Shown piece by piece: positions 16,193 through 23,359 of a DNA stretch of 64,000 nt (the stretch's first letter is position 1; each line of letters opens with the position of its first letter). Source of the stretch: Solirubrobacter sp963837485 (GTDB lineage: Bacteria > Actinomycetota > Thermoleophilia > Solirubrobacterales > Solirubrobacteraceae); assembly GCA_963837485.1 (NCBI GenBank), contig CAWINP010000008.1:62001-126000 (forward strand). Reading direction: 5' to 3'. The notes beneath the pieces were generated by a model. It made no database searches. It was not told where the DNA came from and was given only the letters and a program-made list of their open reading frames with translations. The position numbers and the translations under genes were made by a program.

Positions 16193-17251
16193 TCAAGCGG
16201 CTTGGCGGAGCGCCGCGAGCTCGCGCATGCGCCCGAGGCGCCCGAGCGCCTTGGACTCGATCTGGCGCACCCGCTCGGGCGTGATCCCGAGCTGGCGGCC
16301 GATCTCGCGCAGCGGCGTAGGCTCGCCGCCGTCGATCCCGTAGCGCATGGCGACGACCGTGCGCTCGCGCTCGGGCAGCTCGTCCAGCGCCCGGCGCAGC
16401 ATCTCCTCGCGCAGCGAGACGTGCACGACGTCCTCCGGCGCGGGCCCCTCGGACGGCAGCAGGTCGCCGAACGCGGCGTCCTCGCCCTCGCCCAGCGGGC
16501 GATCCAGCGACGTCACGGTGCGTGCGGCGTCGCGTAGCGCCAGCAGGTCTTCGACCTTGATCTCAGCCTCGTCGGCGATCTCCTCGTCGGTCGGCGCGCG
16601 GTCGAGCTTGAGCGACAGCGCGTTCTCGGCGCGCGCGACCTTGCGCTGCGCGCGGACGAGGTTGATCGGCAGCTTGATCGTGCGCGCCTTGGCGTCCATC
16701 CCGCGCTCGACGGCCTGGCGGATCCACCACGTGGCGTACGTGGAAAAGCGGTAGCCGCGGCGCCAGTCGAACTTCTCGACGGCACGGATCAGCCCCAGGA
16801 TGCCCTCCTGGATCAGATCCAGCAGCGTCAACTCAGACCCCTGGTACTTCTTGGCGATCGACACGACCAGGCGCAGGTTCGCGTTGATCATGCGGTCCTT
16901 GGCGTCCAGGTCGCCGCGCTCGATCCGCTTCGCGAGGTCGATCTCCTCGGACGGCGTGAGCAGGCGGTGGCGCCCGATCTCGTTCAGGAACAGCTGCAGC
17001 GTGTCCGTCGTGACCGTCGCGAACTGGGCGTCGTCGAGCGGCGCCTCGGGGGCGTTGTCGCGGGTGCAGTCGTCGCGCAGCTCTATATGGCGCAGGTGAA
17101 GTTGTTCGTACAGTGCACCCAGGTCTTCGTCCTCAAGCTCCAGGGCTTGAGCGAGTTCGGCGACTTCGCTGAGGTCCACGCAACCACGCTCCTCGCCTCT
17201 GTCGATGAGGGCGGCCAGAGGCCCATTCAACGCATCGCGGTCCGTGCTCAT
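16193..17251 (-). CDS. Primary-like sigma-70 factor (group 1/2, RpoD/HrdB type)
   Basis: Sigma factor of 352 residues. Region 1.2 is DTLQLFLNEIGRHRLLTPSEEIDLAKRIERGD; region 2 is LRLVVSIAKKYQG, LLDLIQEGILGLIRAVEKFDWRRGYRFSTYATWWIRQAV; region 4 ends with PLREIGRQLGITPERVRQIESKALGRLGRMR. The -10 recognition residues match housekeeping sigma factors, but the N-terminus is short, so it may be a group 2 factor rather than the essential one. It is divergent from a Crp-like gene. The conserved non-coding element lies just after its stop. Confidence 0.9.
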   Translation of the reverse strand: MSTDRDALNGPLAALIDRGEERGCVDLSEVAELAQALELEDEDLGALYEQLHLRHIELRDDCTRDNAPEAPLDDAQFATVTTDTLQLFLNEIGRHRLLTPSEEIDLAKRIERGDLDAKDRMINANLRLVVSIAKKYQGSELTLLDLIQEGILGLIRAVEKFDWRRGYRFSTYATWWIRQAVERGMDAKARTIKLPINLVRAQRKVARAENALSLKLDRAPTDEEIADEAEIKVEDLLALRDAARTVTSLDRPLGEGEDAAFGDLLPSEGPAPEDVVHVSLREEMLRRALDELPERERTVVAMRYGIDGGEPTPLREIGRQLGITPERVRQIESKALGRLGRMRELAALRQAA

Positions 17252-17391
17252 GCCTGCACCATTGACTCACCGCTCAGTGCCCGTGATAAACCAGTCGGAA
17301 ACCGGTGCCGCGCGGGGCGCCGGTGCGCACTGGCGGGCGCCAGCATCGAGACCGACGTCTGGAATCCGACTCGCCTGGGTAAGCCAGAGTC

Positions 17392-18342
17392 GTGAGAGGA
17401 GGCGCAATCGCATTGCCACGGACGCCGGACATGGTCCGCCTGCTGGACGCCGACCCCGACCTGGGCTCGCTGCTCAGCGACAGCCGCCGAGACCAGGCGG
17501 AGAGGGAGTTGGTCGTCCGCAGCCACCGCTTGCCGGTGGGCCCGTGGGACGTGTCGCGCCTGGCCGGTGCGACGGCCGATCATGTCGGCCTTCTCATCAT
17601 TGATGGGATTCTCTCACGCGAACTGGTCGTCGCGGATCACGTAAGCGCCGAGTTGCTCGGCCCGGGCGACCTCGTACGCCCCTGGCAGCCGGCAAGCCGT
17701 ACCGGCCTGCTGCCGGTCGACGCCGTGTGGACCGTCCTGTCGCCGCTGACCGTCGCCGTGCTGGACCGCCGCTTCGCCGCCGAGGTCACGCGCTATCCGG
17801 AGATCACCGCAGCGCTGTTCGATCGCCTGTCCGAGCGCTCGCTGCGGCTCGCCACCACGCAGGCGATCTCCCAGCTCACGCGCGTGGACCGGCGCCTGAA
17901 GGCGCTCTTCTGGCATCTGGCGGAGCGCTGGGGCCGGGTCTCCGGCGACGGCGTGATCGTCCCGCTGGCGCTCACGCACCGGATTCTCGGGCAGCTCGTG
18001 GGCGCCCGTCGGCCCACGGTCTCGACCGCGCTGTCGGAGCTCGCCGAGCGCGAGGAGCTCGTGCGCAGGCCCGACGGCTCGTGGTTGCTGCGCGGCGACC
18101 CGCCGGACGCAGAGTCGCTGGCCCGCAAGCCTTCCTCCGGCGCCACCGCGGCGCGCGCGCAGGACCTGCTGCGCCCGGCCCGCCGGTTCGACCGCGAGAG
18201 CGGCGGGCCGGCCTCCAGCGGCGAGGTGATCGCCGCGATCGATCGCTTGCGCGAGGCGCTCGAGCCCGGCCAGCTGCGCGAGCTGCTTGAGCGCCGGCGC
18301 GCCGAGGAGCCGGGCGACGACGACGATCCCGACGCGGCCTGA
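17392..18342 (+). CDS. Crp/Fnr-type transcriptional regulator
   Basis: Protein of about 316 residues. The N-terminal part has a cyclic-nucleotide-domain-like beta-roll (GLLIIDGILSRELVVADHVSAELLGPGDLV). A helical stretch ending QLTRVDRRLKALFWHLAERWG precedes the winged helix-turn-helix VPLALTHRILGQLVGARRPTVSTALSELAEREELV. The last 80 residues are polar and rich in Glu/Asp/Arg. The usual cAMP-binding residues are not evident, so the ligand is unknown. Start GTG 17392 is tentative; in-frame TTG 17413 is an alternative. Confidence 0.83.
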   Translation: MRGGAIALPRTPDMVRLLDADPDLGSLLSDSRRDQAERELVVRSHRLPVGPWDVSRLAGATADHVGLLIIDGILSRELVVADHVSAELLGPGDLVRPWQPASRTGLLPVDAVWTVLSPLTVAVLDRRFAAEVTRYPEITAALFDRLSERSLRLATTQAISQLTRVDRRLKALFWHLAERWGRVSGDGVIVPLALTHRILGQLVGARRPTVSTALSELAEREELVRRPDGSWLLRGDPPDAESLARKPSSGATAARAQDLLRPARRFDRESGGPASSGEVIAAIDRLREALEPGQLRELLERRRAEEPGDDDDPDAA

Positions 18343-18351
18343 CCGCCGCGC

Positions 18352-18516
18352 TCAGTCGTCCGGATTGCCGGTCGCCTTGCCGTCGCCGCTCTCGGTCTCG
18401 GGCGAGGATCCTTCGCCGTGACCCTTCTTGCGAGGCCGGTCCGGACGCGTCGTCTCGTCCCCGACCTCCGGCGGCTGCTCCTCCGGATATCCGACGTCGG
18501 ATTCTGTGGTCTCCAT
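18352..18516 (-). CDS. Small acidic hydrophilic protein, 54 residues
   Basis: Encodes METTESDVGYPEEQPPEV followed by a Gly/Asp/Ser-rich tail with a basic RPRKKGHG patch. It is probably disordered and resembles the short stress-associated peptides common in this lineage. It is convergent with the Crp-like gene, nine bases away. ATG 18516 is used; a longer frame to 18714 would overlap the divergent ATPase gene. Function unknown. Confidence 0.5.
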   Translation of the reverse strand: METTESDVGYPEEQPPEVGDETTRPDRPRKKGHGEGSSPETESGDGKATGNPDD

Positions 18517-18603
18517 GGGGACGGTCGTACCCCGGACCGCGACCTCCGCATCCCCTGAGCGAACGGCGTACTCTGGTTGCTGGTCAGGAGGGGCCGCCGG
18601 CCC

Positions 18604-18990
18604 ATGCAGTTCAGCTTCCAATTCCCACCGGCCGACGACGCGCCCGCCCAGGCGCGCGCCGCGCTCGAGGTCTTCGATCAGATCCTCTCCCCAGAGGTCC
18701 TGGAAGATCTCCAACTCGTCGTTTCCGAGCTGGTGACCAACAGCGTCAAGTTCGGGCCGAAGCGCTCGATCACGCTCTCGCTGCAGATCGAGGCCTACGG
18801 CCGCGTGCGCGGCGAGGTGATCGACCAGGGCGACGGCGAGCGGGCGAAGGTCGAAATGCAGCCGGAGCCTTCACTGGACGGCGGGTGGGGGCTCCACCTC
18901 GTCGACCGCGTCGCCAAACGCTGGGGCGTCCACGAGGGTTCGACGCACGTGTGGTTCGAGATCGGACCGAAGCGCATGCTCCCGACTTGA
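18604..18990 (+). CDS. RsbW-like ATP-binding protein
   Basis: GHKL-fold protein of 128 residues: LQLVVSELVTNSVKFGP (N-box) near residue 42, VRGEVIDQGDG (G1) near 75 and DGGWGLHLVDRVAKRWGV (G2) near 100. This shorter form is typical of the actinobacterial anti-sigma/regulatory ATPases. It has GGAGGGG upstream. The next gene is an excisionase-type DNA-binding protein 32 bp on, past a set of GGATATC repeats. Its partner is unknown. Confidence 0.83.
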   Translation: MQFSFQFPPADDAPAQARAALEVFDQILSPEVLEDLQLVVSELVTNSVKFGPKRSITLSLQIEAYGRVRGEVIDQGDGERAKVEMQPEPSLDGGWGLHLVDRVAKRWGVHEGSTHVWFEIGPKRMLPT

Positions 18991-18993
18991 CGT

Positions 18994-19020
18994 GGATATC
19001 GGATATCTCTTGGATATCCG
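18994..19020. promoter_or_regulatory. Triple GGATATC repeat, candidate operator
   Basis: GGATATC occurs at 18994-19000, 19001-19007 and 19012-19018, and the last two lie in a dyad CGGATAT/ATATCCG (19000-19006 and 19014-19020). It fills the 32-bp gap just before an excisionase-type DNA-binding gene, so autoregulation is plausible. Confidence 0.45.
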
Positions 19021-19022
19021 AG

Positions 19023-19448
19023 ATGACCGCGCAAGAACGGACCGCGCTCTTCGTCCGCCTCACCGCGGCACAGGCCGAGCGCCTGGACCGGGCGGCGAGC
19101 GCGCTGTCCGCACACAAGAAGGACCTGATCGGAGGCCTCGTGGAGACATACGTCGATCCCTCGACCCCCGCCGGCCTCGACGCGCTGCGCAGGCTGACCG
19201 GCTCACGCTCCCAGAGGCGCGTGATCGTGGACGCCGGCGCGGCGGAACCCGTCGTCGGACACGCCGAGTTCCGCCCGCTCGCGCCGCTGGAGGTGCTCGA
19301 CACGGCCCAGGCCGCGGAGCTGCTCGCCGTCGAGGAGACGGCGATCGTCGAGCTCGCGGACCGCGGCGAGCTGCCGGGCCGCCGGATCGGCGGCGCGTGG
19401 CGGTTCTCGCGCGCGGCCCTGCTCGAGTGGCTGGCGGCGGGCGCTTAG
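19023..19448 (+). CDS. Excisionase-type (MerR-like HTH) DNA-binding protein
   Basis: Protein of 141 residues. The C-terminal 55 residues form a helix-turn-helix of the excisionase family: LEVLDTAQAAELLAVEETAIVELADRGELPGRRIGGAWRFSRAALLEWLA. The N-terminal half (TALFVRLTAAQAERLDRAASALSAHKKDLIGGLVETYV) resembles a ribbon-helix-helix domain, so it may combine two DNA-binding modules. No phage genes are nearby, so it is probably a chromosomal regulator. Repeats just upstream may be its own operator. Confidence 0.78.
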   Translation: MTAQERTALFVRLTAAQAERLDRAASALSAHKKDLIGGLVETYVDPSTPAGLDALRRLTGSRSQRRVIVDAGAAEPVVGHAEFRPLAPLEVLDTAQAAELLAVEETAIVELADRGELPGRRIGGAWRFSRAALLEWLAAGA

Positions 19449-19467
19449 GCCCGCCGCCGCCGCAGCG

Positions 19468-19656
19468 TCAGGTCTTGCGCTCGAGGTTGGCGATCTCCTC
19501 GGACTTGGCGTCGGCCCGCTCGCGCAGGTCCTCGCGCTCCTCCTTGGCTTCGCCCTTGCGCTCCTCGCGCCGGCCCTCGCGTCGCAGCGACGCGTCGTCG
19601 GCGAGGTCGCCCGCGGCCTTCTTGGCGCGGCCGGTGATCTTGTCCTTGATGCTCAT
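19468..19656 (-). CDS. CsbD-family stress protein
   Basis: A 62-residue highly charged protein starting MSIKDKITGRAKKAAGDLADD, the CsbD pattern, with GRREERKGEAKEEREDLRERADAK following. CsbD genes are classic SigB targets in Bacillus, though their molecular role is unclear. A GGGTAG resembling a SigB -10 lies on this strand at 19666-19671, just before the start, and a SigB-type sigma gene follows upstream on the same strand. Confidence 0.85.
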   Translation of the reverse strand: MSIKDKITGRAKKAAGDLADDASLRREGRREERKGEAKEEREDLRERADAKSEEIANLERKT

Positions 19657-19712
19657 GCGCAGGGCCTACCCAAGACGGCCGCTCGCACTACATGTAACCC
19701 TCAGGTAGAGCT

Positions 19713-20606
19713 TCAGCCAGAGTGCTCGGCGACCGTGCGCAGGCGCTCGAGCGCGCGCCGGATCAGCCGCGACACGTGCATCTGGGAGACGCCGACGCGC
19801 TCGGCGATCTCGGCCTGCGTCATGTCCTCGACGAAGCGCAGGTGCAGGACGATGCGGTCGCGCGCGGGCAGCGCCTGCAGCGTGGGCGCGATCGTGGCGC
19901 CGTACTCCACGAGCTCGAAGCGGTCGTCGATCTCGCCGATCGACTCCGCGTAGGTCTCGCCGTCGCCCTCGTCGCCGAAGCGGAAGGACTCCAGCGACAC
20001 GGCGTCGTAGGCGGACGCCGCCTCCATCGCCTCGAGCACCTGCTCGGTCGTGAGCTGCAGCGCGCTGCCGACCTCCTTGGCCGACGGCGAGCGCCCGAGC
20101 CGGCGCGACAGGTCCTTCATCGTGTTGTCGACCTGCATCACGCGCTCCTGCATGCCGCGTGGCACGTGCACGGCCCAGCCGTTGTCGCGGAAGTAGCGCT
20201 TGAGCTCGCCGAGCATGGTCGGCACCGCGTAGGAGGAGAACGCGGTCTCGCGCGCCGGGTCGAAGCGATCGATCGCCTTGATCAGCCCGAGCGTGGCGAC
20301 CTGAATCAGGTCGTCCAGCGGCTCATCGGACCGGCGGTAGCGCCGCGCCATCCGGCGCGCCAGCGGCAGCAGCCGCTGGACCAGCTGCTCGCGCGCGGCC
20401 TGATCACCATGGCGGTGATAACGGATCAGCAGCCGCCGGTCCTCTTCCGCCCGGCTCGGACCGTCCTCGGCGGGTGCCGGCTGGGCCGATGTCATCGGGG
20501 TGGGCGTCTCCTCTCGCGCCGAGACGCGCCCCGGGAGCCTGGGCTTCGGTGCGAGTACCGGCGGGGTAGCTTCGAGAGTATCCATAGCAGCGTCCGGCGT
20601 GGTCAC
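19713..20606 (-). CDS. SigB/SigF/SigG-family RNA polymerase sigma factor
   Basis: Second SigB-type factor, up to 297 residues. Region 2 reads EPLDDLIQVATLGLIKAIDRFDPARETAFSSYAVPTMLGELKRYFRDNGW, and region 4 reads DRIVLHLRFVEDMTQAEIAERVGVSQMHVSRLIRRALERL. The N-terminal 45 residues are Pro-rich and unlike the family, so translation may begin later, at an internal ATG (MDTLEA or MTSAQP). Its CsbD neighbour on the same strand is a likely target. Confidence 0.89.
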   Translation of the reverse strand: MTTPDAAMDTLEATPPVLAPKPRLPGRVSAREETPTPMTSAQPAPAEDGPSRAEEDRRLLIRYHRHGDQAAREQLVQRLLPLARRMARRYRRSDEPLDDLIQVATLGLIKAIDRFDPARETAFSSYAVPTMLGELKRYFRDNGWAVHVPRGMQERVMQVDNTMKDLSRRLGRSPSAKEVGSALQLTTEQVLEAMEAASAYDAVSLESFRFGDEGDGETYAESIGEIDDRFELVEYGATIAPTLQALPARDRIVLHLRFVEDMTQAEIAERVGVSQMHVSRLIRRALERLRTVAEHSG

Positions 20607-20667
20607 GAGCCGGACGCCTCCAGAGGCCGGTCTCGTCGGACGTTGTCATTTCCCGCACAGCCCGCGT

Positions 20668-21324
20668 TCAAACACGCAGGGGCGTCTCCGCGAGATGTTC
20701 GCGCAGGTTCTCGACCGACGTGAACACCTTCGAGGCGCCCGCCTCGATCAGCTCCGGCTCGGAGAACCCACCGGTGAGCACGCCGATCGAGCGGGTTCCG
20801 GCGGCCTCCGCCGCGCGGCAATCCCAGATCGAGTCGCCGATCATCACGGCGTCGCCGGGCTCGGCGCCGGCCTTCTCCAGCGCCGCCAGGACGAGGTCCG
20901 GCTCCGGCTTGGTGCGGGCCACGTCGGCGGCGTCGGTCCAGCCGTCCACGAGCGAATGCGCGTCGAGCAGCTGCAGATAGTGCTCGAGCTCCTGGGGCTT
21001 GGCGGAGGAGGCGAGCACGACGGCGTGGCCGGAGCTCTTGAGGTCCTCGAGCACGCTGCGCGCGCCCGCGAGCGGCTCGACCTCGGCGATCAGCTGCATA
21101 TAGAGGACGGTCTCGGCGGCGCGCACGGCGTCGCCCTGCTCGCGCTCGAAGCCTTCGCCGGCGAGCGCGGCGACGAGCTGGTCGCCGCCCATCCCGATGT
21201 GGCGGTGGATCCTCCACAGCGGCAGGACGAAGCCGTGTTGGCGGAACGCGCGGTACCACGCGATCGCGTGGTGGTAGTTCGTGTCGACCAGCGTTCCGTC
21301 GACGTCGAGGATCGCGGTGCCCAT
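20668..21324 (-). CDS. HAD-superfamily hydrolase, phosphatase type
   Basis: Haloacid dehalogenase-like enzyme of 218 residues with all motifs: nucleophile Asp in AILDVDGTLVDTNY near residue 8, SSAK in VVLASSAKPQELE, the lysine in ARTKPEPDL and the metal-binding GDAVMIGDSIWDC near residue 155. The cap domain follows motif I, as in phosphoglycolate phosphatase and beta-phosphoglucomutase relatives. The substrate is not evident. It shares a short divergent promoter region with a small membrane protein gene. Confidence 0.87.
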   Translation of the reverse strand: MGTAILDVDGTLVDTNYHHAIAWYRAFRQHGFVLPLWRIHRHIGMGGDQLVAALAGEGFEREQGDAVRAAETVLYMQLIAEVEPLAGARSVLEDLKSSGHAVVLASSAKPQELEHYLQLLDAHSLVDGWTDAADVARTKPEPDLVLAALEKAGAEPGDAVMIGDSIWDCRAAEAAGTRSIGVLTGGFSEPELIEAGASKVFTSVENLREHLAETPLRV

Positions 21325-21334
21325 ACGGTCACCG

Positions 21335-21346
21335 CTACCCGGGTAG
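21335..21346. promoter_or_regulatory. Palindromic CTACCCGGGTAG, possible two-way SigB-type -10
   Basis: This 12-bp palindrome gives a GGGTAG on each strand, 10 bp before each divergent start codon (HAD hydrolase on minus, small membrane protein on plus). GGGTAg resembles the SigB/SigF -10. No GTTT-like -35 is clear in either direction, so an operator is an alternative. Confidence 0.4.
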
Positions 21347-21356
21347 GCCGCGAGTT

Positions 21357-21629
21357 ATGGGATACGTGATCGCCGCCATCATCGTCGTCGCGCTCGTCGC
21401 CGCGTTCGTCGGACTGCTCGTTCGCGGCGCCACCAAGCGCAGCAACGTCTCAGACGCCCAGGACCCCGATCCGCGCTCGATCGGCGCTCCCGACGACCGG
21501 ACCCCGCTGGGCGACACGAGCGAGCATGCGGAGCCCGACGGGCAGGGCGAGATGCCCGAGCACGACGACCGGCCGGACGTCGCCCGCCCCGTCGTCGGGG
21601 GCGAAGGCGAGGCCAGACGCTCTATTTAG
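21357..21629 (+). CDS. Small membrane protein, 90 residues
   Basis: One N-terminal transmembrane helix (GYVIAAIIVVALVAAFVGLLV), then KR-rich positive residues and an acidic, Pro-rich hydrophilic tail predicted to lie in the cytoplasm. No family recognised. It is divergent from the HAD gene across a GGGTAG palindrome and lies between stress regulators, which suggests but does not show a stress role. Confidence 0.6.
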   Translation: MGYVIAAIIVVALVAAFVGLLVRGATKRSNVSDAQDPDPRSIGAPDDRTPLGDTSEHAEPDGQGEMPEHDDRPDVARPVVGGEGEARRSI

Positions 21630-21778
21630 GTCTCCTTGCAGACATTTTGGACGCCTTGAGCGCAGATTGAGTTCGTGTTGGTTTGAACCTGAACTACCGA
21701 GGGCACATACTGGATGTCGCGTCGAACGGATGCCCTCCACTCTCCGGCTGGCGCGCCAAACCCTCCTCCTCAGCGGAC

Positions 21779-21799
21779 GGGGCGCCAGAGCGGCGCCCC
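21779..21799 (+). terminator. Strong G+C hairpin, probable terminator
   Basis: GGGGCGCC at 21779-21786 and GGCGCCCC at 21792-21799 form a perfect 8-bp stem with a 5-nt loop, followed by GTCTTGCGTT. The 150 bp before it (21630-21778) is lower in G+C and holds no convincing gene. Confidence 0.6.
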
Positions 21800-21827
21800 G
21801 TCTTGCGTTAACGGGTAGACCTGAGGC

Positions 21828-21962
21828 ATGACCGACCGTCTCACCGCTCCCGGACCCGGTCCCACGCCCGACCCTCGGCCGCCGGTTCCCGACCCCGTGC
21901 CGCCGTCGCCGACGCCGGATCCGATCCCGCTGCCGCCCGACCCGAATCCACGCCCGATCTGA
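21828..21962 (+). CDS. Pro-rich mini-protein, 44 residues
   Basis: Starts MTDRLTAPGPGPTPDP and continues with Pro-Asp/Pro-Pro repeats to the stop; nearly half of the residues are proline. Composition is like the doubtful ORF at 9269. No signal peptide or membrane helix and no family. The periodic pattern over the whole length and the clean ATG make a real gene possible, but low complexity makes it uncertain. Confidence 0.4.
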   Translation: MTDRLTAPGPGPTPDPRPPVPDPVPPSPTPDPIPLPPDPNPRPI

Positions 21963-22025
21963 TGCGCCCGTCGCGGCGCCCGACGTGTCATGCTGCGGAC
22001 CGCGAGCGATGGCGTCCCCGTCGCG

Positions 22026-22051
22026 GTTAGGCGCCGGACGGGCTCGGGTAT
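22026..22051 (+). promoter_or_regulatory. SigB/SigF-type promoter before anti-sigma operon
   Basis: GTTA at 22026-22029, a 16-bp spacer and GGGTAT at 22046-22051 fit the GTTT-N15-17-GGGTAT pattern of SigF/SigB-type sigma factors. It ends 15 bp before the start of the RsbW-type gene, so the anti-sigma operon probably belongs to the regulon it restrains. Confidence 0.55.
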
Positions 22052-22066
22052 CAGGACGCGAGAATC

Positions 22067-22540
22067 ATGGGCAGCAGCGCATCTCAGCAACTGTTCTCCC
22101 TCGAACGAGCGGAGATACCCTTGACGCCGCGTACCGACGTCAGGCTGACGCTTCCGGCGCGTCCGGAGAACGTGGCCGTGGTGCGGCACGTGCTCGGCGC
22201 GTTCGCGGAGTCGCTGCGACTGCCCGACGAGCTCATCGAAGACCTCCGGCTCGCGGTCACCGAGGCGTGCACGAACGTCGTGCGCCACGCGTACGCGGCC
22301 GGAGAACCGGGCGCCGTGGAGATCAGCATCGAGCCGCGCGAGGAGCGCGTGCGCATCGTCGTGGCCGACACCGGCCGCGGCATCGGCACGAGCTCCGACA
22401 CGTCGGGCCCGGGGCTGGGCCTCCCGCTCATCGCCGCCATCGCCGACGCCGTCGATCTGCAGTCCGCTCCGGGCGGGGGCAGCCGCGTCGCGATGACGTT
22501 CACGCGGCGGGGCGGGCGGGATCCAGGGACTGCCGCGTGA
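22067..22540 (+). CDS. RsbW-type anti-sigma factor, serine kinase
   Basis: GHKL ATPase of 157 residues: LRLAVTEACTNVVRHAYAAG (N-box) near residue 63, VRIVVADTGRGIGT (G1) near 103 and GPGLGLPLIAAIADAVD (G2) near 118. It resembles the ATPase at 15258, so the two are probably duplicates with different partners. A SigB-type promoter precedes it. Its stop overlaps the next gene by four bases, and a STAS antagonist follows that gene, giving a kinase-unknown-antagonist operon. Confidence 0.89.
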   Translation: MGSSASQQLFSLERAEIPLTPRTDVRLTLPARPENVAVVRHVLGAFAESLRLPDELIEDLRLAVTEACTNVVRHAYAAGEPGAVEISIEPREERVRIVVADTGRGIGTSSDTSGPGLGLPLIAAIADAVDLQSAPGGGSRVAMTFTRRGGRDPGTAA

Positions 22541-22941
22541 CGTCGGAGCTTCGCGACAACGACGCGCCGACGACGGTGTCGATCGCCGCAGGCCCGCTCG
22601 TGGGCCCGATCCTGCGCCGCGTGGTGGGGATGCTCGCCGCGCGCGCGGACCTGCCGCTGGACCGGCTCGACGACGCCGTGCTGGTCGCCGACCTGATCGC
22701 CGCACGCGCACCCGCGCACGTGCTGCACGGGACGGTCGACGTCGCCTTCGAGCCCGGGCCGCGCACGCTCTCGCTCCGCGTCGGCCCGCTGCGCCCGGGC
22801 GGCGGCGACGCGCTGGTGGTGGACGCCGCGGTCCCCGGCGTCGGCAACGTGATCGAGCAGCTGGCCGACGAGTTGCGCGTGTCGCCGGAGGGTGAGCAGG
22901 AGTACCTGCACGTGCGCTTGGAGTACGCCGGCGCGGCGTAA
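22537..22941 (+). CDS. Protein paired with anti-sigma factor (degenerate RsbW-like?)
   Basis: A 134-residue protein starting at GTG 22537 (GTGA overlap with the kinase gene). Its helical pattern PILRRVVGMLAARADLPLDRLDDAVLVADLIAA resembles the N-terminal half of an RsbW ATPase, but the asparagine of the N-box and the glycine-rich G1 box are missing. It may be a nucleotide-free sigma- or antagonist-binding module. Translational coupling to a kinase upstream and a STAS gene downstream supports a role in partner switching. Confidence 0.65.
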   Translation: MTSELRDNDAPTTVSIAAGPLVGPILRRVVGMLAARADLPLDRLDDAVLVADLIAARAPAHVLHGTVDVAFEPGPRTLSLRVGPLRPGGGDALVVDAAVPGVGNVIEQLADELRVSPEGEQEYLHVRLEYAGAA

Positions 22942-22981
22942 GTGATTGAGATGCGCCGCGACGGGGGATGACCTCCTCCGC

Positions 22982-23347
22982 ATGGCCATCGACTTCGCTA
23001 TCGACGATCACGTTGTGGCCGGCGGCACGCACGTGGTCGCGGTCACCGGCGAGATCGACCTCTTCACCGCACCCGAGTTCAAGCAGCGCGTGGCGGCGCC
23101 GATCGACGCCGGCCGGCTGCACGTCGTCGTCGACCTGTCGGCGACGACGTTCATCGACTCGTCCTCGCTCGGCGTCCTGATCGGCGCGCACCGGCGGCTG
23201 CGTCGCGCGGAAGGGCGGCTTGTGATCGTCTGCACCAGTGACGCGATCGCAAAGACGTTCCGCATCACCGGCCTGGACAGCGTCTTCACGATCGTCGGGT
23301 CCCTGGAGGAGGCCGTGAACGGCGACGCGGTCGGCGCAGGCAGCTAA
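22982..23347 (+). CDS. STAS-domain anti-sigma factor antagonist
   Basis: RsbV-type protein of 121 residues: HVVAVTGEIDLFTAPEFKQRV and the phosphorylation site in FIDSSSLGVLIGAHRR near residue 60. ATG 22982 is chosen; the upstream ATG at 22946 adds 12 residues not typical of the family. Third gene of the kinase/unknown/antagonist operon. Confidence 0.87.
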   Translation: MAIDFAIDDHVVAGGTHVVAVTGEIDLFTAPEFKQRVAAPIDAGRLHVVVDLSATTFIDSSSLGVLIGAHRRLRRAEGRLVIVCTSDAIAKTFRITGLDSVFTIVGSLEEAVNGDAVGAGS

Positions 23348-23359
23348 CGTCGTCTGGCG

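Noticed and set aside
19023..19448. Phage excisionase marking a prophage
   Set aside because: No integrase, att sites or phage structural genes nearby; base composition matches the neighbours.
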